A stretch of DNA of 53,169 bases from an uncultured Bacteroidota bacterium (GTDB lineage Bacteria; Bacteroidota; Bacteroidia; Flavobacteriales; Flavobacteriaceae). Made by a program: the position numbers and the translations under genes. The notes under the pieces were generated by a model. It saw only the letters and a list, made by a program, of their open reading frames with translations, ran no database searches and was not told the DNA's origin. This document shows, in pieces, positions 47,770 through 53,169 of the stretch (its first letter is position 1; each line of letters starts with the position of its first letter). The DNA is taken from assembly GCA_902509805.1 (NCBI GenBank), contig CABWZL010000005.1, positions 1 to 53,169 of the forward strand, in the 5' to 3' direction.

Positions 47770-50622
47770 TTACTTTGTTAAATACATCTTTCTTCTTGAA
47801 TAAAGTTCAATAAATGAATCATCATTTAAATCATCTATAAAAAGAATACTTTCACCAGTACTTTTCATCTCAGGCCCTAGTTGTTTATTTACATCAGGAA
47901 ATTTATTGAAAGAGAAAACAGGTTGTTTTATAGCATAACCTTGCAACTTTGGATTGAAGCTAAAATCTTTTAACTTATTCTCTCCTAGCATTACTTTAGT
48001 AGCATAATTAACATAAGGTTCTTTATAAGCTTTTGATATAAACGGAACAGTTCTTGAAGCTCTCGGATTTGCCTCAATTATATAAACCATATCATCTTTA
48101 ATAGCAAATTGAATATTAATTAATCCAACAGTATTTAATGCTAAAGCAATTTTTTTAGTATGATCTTTTATTTGCTGAACAATTAATTCACCTAAATTAA
48201 AAACAGGAAGTGTAGCATTTGAATCCCCAGAATGTATTCCACATGGCTCAATATGCTCCATTATTCCAATTATATATACATCCTCACCATCACAAATAGC
48301 ATCAGCTTCAGCTTCAATAGCTCCATCTAGATAATTATCTAGTAAAAGTTTATTATGAGGGATTTTAGATAAAAGATCTTCTACATGATCTACCAATTCT
48401 TCTTTATTGATTACAATTTTCATTCCTTGACCACCTAAAACATATGAAGGTCTAATTAAAATAGGAAAATTTAATTTTGATGATAACTCTAGGGCTTCAT
48501 TTGCATTTGTAGCAACACCAAAATCAGGATAAGGAATGTTATTTTTCTTTAATAAATTGGAAAAACTTCCTCGATCTTCAGCTAAATCAAGTGATTTATA
48601 CTCAGTACCGATAATTTTAATGTTATATCTATCTAATTTCTCTGCAAGTTTCAATGCGGTTTGTCCACCTAGTTGTACAATAACCCCAACTGGGTTTTCG
48701 TGTCTTATTATATCATAAATATGTTCCCAAAAAACAGGTTCAAAATAAAGCTTATCAGATATATCAAAGTCAGTAGAAACAGTTTCAGGATTACAGTTAA
48801 TCATTATAGTTTCATATCCACACTCACTTGCTGCCAAAACACCATGAACACAACAGTAATCAAATTCAATACCTTGACCAATCCTATTAGGACCTGAACC
48901 CAATACAATGATTTTTTTCTTGTCTGATACTATACTCTCATTTTCAGAAAACTCTTGGTCATCTATTGTTTTAATTTTTTCTTCAAAGGTTGAATAATAA
49001 TAAGGGGTTTGAGCGGGAAATTCTGCAGAACAGGTATCAACAAGTTTATATATTCTATTGATTCCTAACTCCTCTCTTTTCTTATAAACTTGACTCTCCA
49101 AGGAATTTAACATGAATGCAATTTGTCTGTCGGCAAATCCCTTTTGTTTTGCTTCAAGAAGAATATCGTATTCTATTTCATCAATTTTAAGATTAGAAAT
49201 TTCTTTTTCTAAATTATATAGCTCTTCATATTGTTTTAAGAACCACATATCAATTTTTGTTATTTCATAAATTCTTTCTAGTGAAATTCCTGCTTGAATA
49301 GCATCATATATAACAAAAACTCTATCCCAACTTGCATTTGTAAGTTTATTTATTATTGTATCGTAATCCTTATAACCTTTTCCATCTGCTCCAAGTCCAT
49401 TCCTTTTAATTTCAAGTGATTGAGTAGCTTTATGAAGTGCTTCTTGAAAAGATCTTCCGATTCCCATTACCTCTCCTACAGATTTCATTTGCAAACCAAG
49501 AGTTCTGTCAGACCCCTCAAACTTATCAAAGTTCCATCTTGGAATTTTTACAATAACATAATCCAAAGTAGGTTCAAATAAAGCAGAAGTAGATTTTGTA
49601 ATTTGATTACTTAATTCATCTAATGTGTAACCCAGTGCAAGTTTTGCAGCAATTTTTGCAATAGGATATCCTGAAGCCTTAGATGCTAGAGCAGAAGATC
49701 TTGAAACTCGTGGATTGATTTCAATTGCAATTATATCTTCATTTTCATCAGGACTGACAGCAAATTGAACATTACATCCACCTGCAAAATCTCCAATACT
49801 TTTCATCATCTTAATAGCCATGTCTCTCATTTTCTGATAAGTAGTATCAGATAAAGTCATAGCAGGAGCAACTGTTATAGAGTCTCCAGTATGAATACCC
49901 ATTGGATCCATATTTTCAATGGTACAAATAATTACAATATTGTTATTCTTATCACGAAGCAATTCTAGTTCATATTCTTTCCATCCCATTAAAGCTTTAT
50001 CTATAAGAACTTCGTGAATAGGTGATGATTCAAGGCCTCTAGTTAAAAGATCATTGAACTTATCTTCTTCAAAAACTATCGAAGCACCAGTACCTCCCAG
50101 AGTAAAGGATGGTCTTATTACTAAAGGAAAACCAAATCTTTGTGCTATTTCTTTACCTTTTAAAAATGATGAAGCACTTTCAGCAGGAGCAACAGGGATA
50201 TTAATCTCGTTTAATAATGTTCTAAATTTTTCTCGATCTTCTGTTATTTCAATTGCATCTATATCAACACCTATAATCTTTACAGAATTTTTAGACCAAA
50301 TTTGTTTTTCTTGAGCTTCAATACAAAGATTTAATGCAGTTTGTCCGCCCATTGTAGGTAAAACCGCATCTATATCATCATGAATTTCTAGAATTTCAGA
50401 GATTGATTTGGTTGTAAGTGGTTTAAGATATATATGATCTGCCATAGATGGATCAGTCATAATTGTGGCAGGATTTGAATTTATTAGAACTGTCTTAATG
50501 CCATCTTCACGAAGAGATCTTAAAGCTTGAGATCCAGAATAATCGAATTCACAGGCTTGACCAATTATTATAGGTCCTGAACCAATTATTAGAATTGATT
50601 TAATATTTTTATCCTTAGGCAT
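47770..50622 (-). CDS. carB: carbamoyl-phosphate synthase large subunit, no MGS domain
   Basis: CarB makes carbamoyl phosphate for arginine and pyrimidines from bicarbonate, ATP and glutamine-derived ammonia (with CarA, not in the window). Both homologous halves are present: GSGPIIIGQACEFDYSGSQAL at ~13 and GSGPNRIGQGIEFDYCCVHG near 573. Each has an ATP-grasp domain (RPSFTLGGTGASIVF; RPSYVLGGQGMKIVI) and EINPRVSRSSALASKA / EANPRASRTVPFISKA. At 950 residues it stops after the second synthetase domain, so the ~130-residue MGS allosteric domain of E. coli CarB (1073 residues) is absent. The end is clean, abutting the S41 gene, and I read this as natural, not truncation. Confidence 0.96.
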   Translation of the reverse strand: MPKDKNIKSILIIGSGPIIIGQACEFDYSGSQALRSLREDGIKTVLINSNPATIMTDPSMADHIYLKPLTTKSISEILEIHDDIDAVLPTMGGQTALNLCIEAQEKQIWSKNSVKIIGVDIDAIEITEDREKFRTLLNEINIPVAPAESASSFLKGKEIAQRFGFPLVIRPSFTLGGTGASIVFEEDKFNDLLTRGLESSPIHEVLIDKALMGWKEYELELLRDKNNNIVIICTIENMDPMGIHTGDSITVAPAMTLSDTTYQKMRDMAIKMMKSIGDFAGGCNVQFAVSPDENEDIIAIEINPRVSRSSALASKASGYPIAKIAAKLALGYTLDELSNQITKSTSALFEPTLDYVIVKIPRWNFDKFEGSDRTLGLQMKSVGEVMGIGRSFQEALHKATQSLEIKRNGLGADGKGYKDYDTIINKLTNASWDRVFVIYDAIQAGISLERIYEITKIDMWFLKQYEELYNLEKEISNLKIDEIEYDILLEAKQKGFADRQIAFMLNSLESQVYKKREELGINRIYKLVDTCSAEFPAQTPYYYSTFEEKIKTIDDQEFSENESIVSDKKKIIVLGSGPNRIGQGIEFDYCCVHGVLAASECGYETIMINCNPETVSTDFDISDKLYFEPVFWEHIYDIIRHENPVGVIVQLGGQTALKLAEKLDRYNIKIIGTEYKSLDLAEDRGSFSNLLKKNNIPYPDFGVATNANEALELSSKLNFPILIRPSYVLGGQGMKIVINKEELVDHVEDLLSKIPHNKLLLDNYLDGAIEAEADAICDGEDVYIIGIMEHIEPCGIHSGDSNATLPVFNLGELIVQQIKDHTKKIALALNTVGLINIQFAIKDDMVYIIEANPRASRTVPFISKAYKEPYVNYATKVMLGENKLKDFSFNPKLQGYAIKQPVFSFNKFPDVNKQLGPEMKSTGESILFIDDLNDDSFIELYSRRKMYLTK

Positions 50623-50640
50623 AAAATCACACTAAAATAT

Positions 50641-50666
50641 AAAAAAAAAGGTGCTGTAAAAGCACC
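50641..50666 (-). terminator. intrinsic terminator after rpmH
   Basis: On the minus strand GGTGCT pairs with AGCACC (50650-50655 with 50661-50666) around a five-base loop, and nine T residues follow (50649-50641). It lies between rpmH and carB, so carB, which starts only 19 bases further on, needs read-through or its own promoter in this space. Confidence 0.85.
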
Positions 50667-50688
50667 ATCTTTAAAAAGTTATTAAAAA

Positions 50689-50847
50689 TTATTTCTTGTG
50701 ACGAGATTCGTCAGAAACTGATAATTTTTTTCTTCCTTTGGCTCTTCTTCCTGCAAGCACTCTTCGTCCATTAGCGGATGACATTCTGTCCATGAATCCG
50801 TGCTTATTTCTTCTTTTTCTATTAGATGGTTGATACGTCCTTTTCAC
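50689..50847 (-). CDS. rpmH: ribosomal protein L34
   Basis: L34 is a 52-residue large-subunit protein. The translation reads [20 protein letters not shown], then [20 protein letters not shown] and [12 protein letters not shown], a full match to the family. It starts with GTG (50847-50845); an in-frame stop lies three codons upstream and no ATG is available. The gene is not next to rnpA or dnaA as in many bacteria, but alone between carB and a divergent membrane protein gene, with its own terminator. Confidence 0.96.
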   Translation of the reverse strand: MKRTYQPSNRKRRNKHGFMDRMSSANGRRVLAGRRAKGRKKLSVSDESRHKK

Positions 50848-50868
50848 AATTGTCTATTTATTCGGTGG

Positions 50869-50876
50869 CAAATATA
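50869..50876 (-). promoter_or_regulatory. TAnnTTTG -7 box before rpmH
   Basis: The minus strand reads TATATTTG, ending 21 bases before the rpmH GTG. No convincing -33 TTG is found at the normal spacing. Confidence 0.6.
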
Positions 50877-50916
50877 ATATCTTTTTAATCAACTTCATAT
50901 AAATATTTTTAAATTG

Positions 50917-50924
50917 TAAATTTG
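50917..50924 (+). promoter_or_regulatory. -7 box of the TPR membrane-protein gene
   Basis: TAAATTTG is a perfect -7 element that ends only eight bases before the ATG at 50933. Since transcription starts a few bases after this box, the message would have almost no leader. The -33 element is weak. Confidence 0.55.
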
Positions 50925-50932
50925 CAAGATAT

Positions 50933-51448
50933 ATGATACCAAAAATAATTAAGCTTATAGCTTCGATATTACTTCTAGGATATGGAGTTTATCAAATTAC
51001 AGAAACTTTTATAGGTAATGGAATTTTTTTAATTATTCTATCAATACTATTAATTGTACTATATTTTAAAAATGAAGTTTTAATTTTTGCATTTCTAAGT
51101 TTAAGAAAGCAGAATTTTGATAGAACTGAAAAAATTCTCAAATTTATTAGGAATCCAAAATCAGCATTAGTCAGAAAACAACAGGGCTTCTTCTATTATC
51201 TTCATGGATTAATTCAGTCACAGAAAAATCTAACAATAGCAGAAAAACATTTTCGTGAATCTCTAAAACTTGGACTTAGCATGAAACATGATATAGCTAT
51301 GGCTAAACTGAGTCTTGCTGGTATAATGATGCAAAAGAGGAGAAAAAGAGAAGCTCAAGCGCTTCTTACAGAAGCAAAAAATCATGATACTCACAACATG
51401 TTAACTGCTCAAATTAAATTGATGAAGGAGCAGATGAAAAGAATTTAG
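50933..51448 (+). CDS. small membrane protein with TPR-like domain
   Basis: The first ~55 residues hold two membrane helices (IIKLIASILLLGYGVYQITETF and IFLIILSILLIVLYF). The rest is cytoplasmic and helical in a tetratricopeptide-like pattern (RKQQGFFYYLHGLIQ, KHFRESLKLGLSMKHDIAMAKLSLAG, RKREAQALLTEAKNH). The length is 171 residues. Similar proteins in Flavobacteriia are annotated only as DUF2892/TPR. The role is unknown. It is divergent from rpmH and followed 61 bases later by a small GNAT-like gene. Confidence 0.82.
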   Translation: MIPKIIKLIASILLLGYGVYQITETFIGNGIFLIILSILLIVLYFKNEVLIFAFLSLRKQNFDRTEKILKFIRNPKSALVRKQQGFFYYLHGLIQSQKNLTIAEKHFRESLKLGLSMKHDIAMAKLSLAGIMMQKRRKREAQALLTEAKNHDTHNMLTAQIKLMKEQMKRI

Positions 51449-51482
51449 TATCAAGTTTTTTTATCCTCAATAGATTTTTTTT

Positions 51483-51490
51483 TATCTTTG
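51483..51490 (+). promoter_or_regulatory. TAnnTTTG -7 box before the GNAT-like gene
   Basis: TATCTTTG matches the -7 consensus and ends 19 bases before the ATG at 51510. It follows a T-rich stretch (51469-51482). Confidence 0.55.
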
Positions 51491-51509
51491 CAATTCAGCT
51501 TTTTTATTT

Positions 51510-51803
51510 ATGCAACAGATAACAATTGAAAATAATGAGTTTTTAAGACAATTTGAAGTCAAAATTTCAGACTCATTAGCTAGAATAGAATACGCTGAAC
51601 AGGAGAGAAAAATATTCTTAACTAAAATTCATATTCCTGAAACTGTTAGTGATAAATCTTTTGAGGAAGATTTCATAGTTAAAGTTCTTGAATTTATTGA
51701 AAGTAAAAATCTAAGAGTTGTTCCAACTTCTCCAAGAATTGCTGGTTTTGTTAGAAAAAACAAAGCATTTAAACATTTACTTCCCGTAGGAATCAAATTG
51801 TAG
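51510..51803 (+). CDS. small GNAT-like (YjdJ-type) protein
   Basis: This 97-residue protein has the order of strands seen in the short YjdJ-type N-acetyltransferases: NEFLRQFEVKISDSLARIEY, then RKIFLTKIHIPE, a helix, and LRVVPTSPRIAGFVRKNKAFKHLL, the last being the most typical block. The acetyl-CoA-binding Q/RxxGxG/A motif that should follow the third strand is absent; SDKSFEEDFIVKVLEF stands in its place. It may therefore not bind acetyl-CoA in the usual way. A -7 box is found upstream and mtaB converges seven bases downstream. Confidence 0.75.
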   Translation: MQQITIENNEFLRQFEVKISDSLARIEYAEQERKIFLTKIHIPETVSDKSFEEDFIVKVLEFIESKNLRVVPTSPRIAGFVRKNKAFKHLLPVGIKL

Positions 51804-51810
51804 TTAAGTA

Positions 51811-53133
51811 CTATATAGCAAAACCTTCAGAATCAATTTCTGTAAATTTTGATTTAATAACAGATCCCTCTAAACTTGAATCCCATTTTCTTCTAAAGCG
51901 AAGATAGTTTGATGAAAACCCTTCAATAAATCCATTTTTATTTTCAGATTCAAACAAAACATTATGTGTACTGCCTAGATGTTTTTTGTAAAAGTCTGCT
52001 TTTTTTCTACTTGAAAGAATTCTTAATAGCTTACTTCTTTTGGATCTAATATTTGATTGAACAATATTTGGTAAAGATATTGCATGAGTATTATCCCTTT
52101 CTGAATATGTAAAAACATGTAAGTAAGAGATATCTAGAGTTTCTAAAAAACTCATACTTTCTAAAAATTTATCATCATCTTCACCCGGAAATCCAACAAT
52201 TACATCAACACCTATACAAGCATTAGGCATTAATTCATTTATCTTATTAATTCTACTTTCATAAAGATCAGCATCATATCTTCTTCTCATTAACTTTAAT
52301 ATAGTATCGCTTCCACTTTGTAACGGAATATGAAAATGATGTACAAACTTTTTACTGGTGCTAACAAATTCTATTATCTCATCGCTTAGTAAATTTGGTT
52401 CAATTGAAGATATTCTAAATCTCAAATCAAGGTCTAATATGTCTAATTCTTTAATAAGGTTTAAGAAATTAGAATTATTAGCTTCTATACTTGTTTTACC
52501 AAAATCTCCAAGATTTATTCCTGTTAATACAATTTCTTTTATGTTTTGAGAGGCAATTTTTTTAACATTATCTATAACATTAGATATGGTGTTACTTCTT
52601 GACTTACCTCTAGCTAGAGGAATAGTACAAAAACTACACTTATAATCACAACCATCCTGTACTTTAAGGAATGCTCTTGTTCGATGATTTAGAGAATAGC
52701 TTTCCTTGAAAAAATTTACCTCATTAATATTACATGAATGATTTTTTTTTGAATGATCAATATTTTTCAAACAATCTAAAAGATTAAACTTATCTGCAGC
52801 TCCAAGAACCAAATCAACACCATCTACAGATAATAATTTCTTAGGTTTAAGCTGAGCATAACAACCTATTGCTACTATAAAAGCTTCTGGATTTATTTTT
52901 AGAGCTTGTTTTACAAAATATTTAAACTTATTATCTGCATTTTCAGTTACCGAACATGTATTAATTACATATGCATCTGCATATGCATTAAATTCTACAA
53001 TTTTAAAGTCATTCTCTTCAAGAGATTTTGAAATATATGAAGATTCTGAAAAATTTAGTTTACAACCTAGAGTGTGAAATGCAACGCTAGAGATCTTTAT
53101 TTTAGATTCAATAGGAACAGTAGATATTGACAA
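51811..53133 (-). CDS. mtaB: tRNA t6A37 methylthiotransferase
   Basis: MtaB adds a methylthio group to t6A37 in tRNAs that read ANN codons, using two iron-sulfur clusters. The N-terminal UPF0004 domain has Cys24 (FHTLGCKLNFSES), Cys60 and Cys91. The radical-SAM cluster motif is GCDYKCSFC (Cys162, Cys166, Cys169), followed by the barrel (IVLTGINLGDFG, IPLQSGSDTILKLMRRRYD, GVDVIVGFPGEDD). The C-terminal TRAM-like part is short. TTG at 53133 is used because an in-frame stop lies four codons upstream and no ATG precedes the conserved start. The 440 residues fit MtaB rather than MiaB. The 36 bases beyond it to the window edge show no further gene. Confidence 0.93.
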   Translation of the reverse strand: MSISTVPIESKIKISSVAFHTLGCKLNFSESSYISKSLEENDFKIVEFNAYADAYVINTCSVTENADNKFKYFVKQALKINPEAFIVAIGCYAQLKPKKLLSVDGVDLVLGAADKFNLLDCLKNIDHSKKNHSCNINEVNFFKESYSLNHRTRAFLKVQDGCDYKCSFCTIPLARGKSRSNTISNVIDNVKKIASQNIKEIVLTGINLGDFGKTSIEANNSNFLNLIKELDILDLDLRFRISSIEPNLLSDEIIEFVSTSKKFVHHFHIPLQSGSDTILKLMRRRYDADLYESRINKINELMPNACIGVDVIVGFPGEDDDKFLESMSFLETLDISYLHVFTYSERDNTHAISLPNIVQSNIRSKRSKLLRILSSRKKADFYKKHLGSTHNVLFESENKNGFIEGFSSNYLRFRRKWDSSLEGSVIKSKFTEIDSEGFAI

Positions 53134-53169
53134 AACTGGGGATTATCTAAGAAGGGTTTGAATCGTCAG

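Noticed and set aside
50623..50932. Chromosome origin near rpmH
   Set aside because: rpmH is often near oriC, but dnaA, rnpA and clusters of DnaA boxes are not seen; the gap holds only rpmH, its terminator and two promoters.
1..53169. Mobile elements, prophage, CRISPR, integron or defence genes
   Set aside because: No transposase, integrase, phage structural gene, regularly spaced repeat or defence-type gene was found; the content is core metabolism and envelope functions.

Overview
The window is a gene-dense, strongly AT-rich stretch of chromosome from a member of the Bacteroidota, most likely a marine Flavobacteriia with a compact, streamlined genome. The evidence is as follows. Several genes have a promoter element of the form TAnnTTTG, the -7 box of this phylum. 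There is little sign of Shine-Dalgarno sequences. All seven proteins with a signal-peptidase-I-type signal have Gln directly after the predicted cleavage site. The families are typical of Flavobacteriia: a RibBA with a degenerate second domain, a CarB of 950 residues, and exported S41, M1, M14 and TolB-amidohydrolase enzymes. I see no insertion sequence, prophage, CRISPR array or integron, and almost every base lies in or next to a core gene. No stretch longer than about 240 bases lacks a gene.

Layout. 1-10405: branched-chain amino-acid synthesis. leuA (cut by the left edge) and leuB run rightward and meet a leftward operon ilvD-ilvB-ilvN-ilvC-ilvA that ends in a gapN-like aldehyde dehydrogenase. 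10597-12694: an ALDH3-type aldehyde dehydrogenase plus a nitroreductase. 12696-15540: dsbD and a short tilS, leftward. 15634-22561: nhaC, then an overlapping run ftsK, lolA-like, lptF/G-like, ribBA. 22551-26999: a TauE/SafE transporter, tRNA-Ser(UGA), an HI0933/BaiN flavoprotein, a DASS (SLC13) carboxylate transporter and an unrecognised exported protein. 26992-36327: a tight leftward operon of TolB-amidohydrolase, M14 peptidase, Nramp-like transporter and pxpA-pxpB-pxpC, with an M1 aminopeptidase divergent at 36424. 38243-44115: a sterol-desaturase-type hydroxylase, hisS, the rpsF-rpsR-rplI ribosomal operon and priA. 44158-53133: a carboxypeptidase-regulatory-like exported protein, purB, an S41 lipoprotein protease, carB, rpmH, a TPR membrane protein, a small GNAT-like protein and mtaB.

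The part most worth attention is 26992-38241. Secreted peptidases, a transporter of the Nramp superfamily that has lost all three canonical metal ligands, and the complete 5-oxoprolinase PxpABC are packed into one operon. In a phylum whose exported proteins usually begin with Gln (cyclised to pyroglutamate), this suggests a route for recovering pyroglutamate from exported proteins and peptides. The parts are known, but the substrate of the transporter and the linkage are inference. Other points are a GapN whose catalytic Glu is displaced, a RibBA without the zinc cysteines of GTP cyclohydrolase II, a CarB without its allosteric domain, a likely leaderless gene, and seven convergent gene pairs that all meet within about ten bases or overlap.
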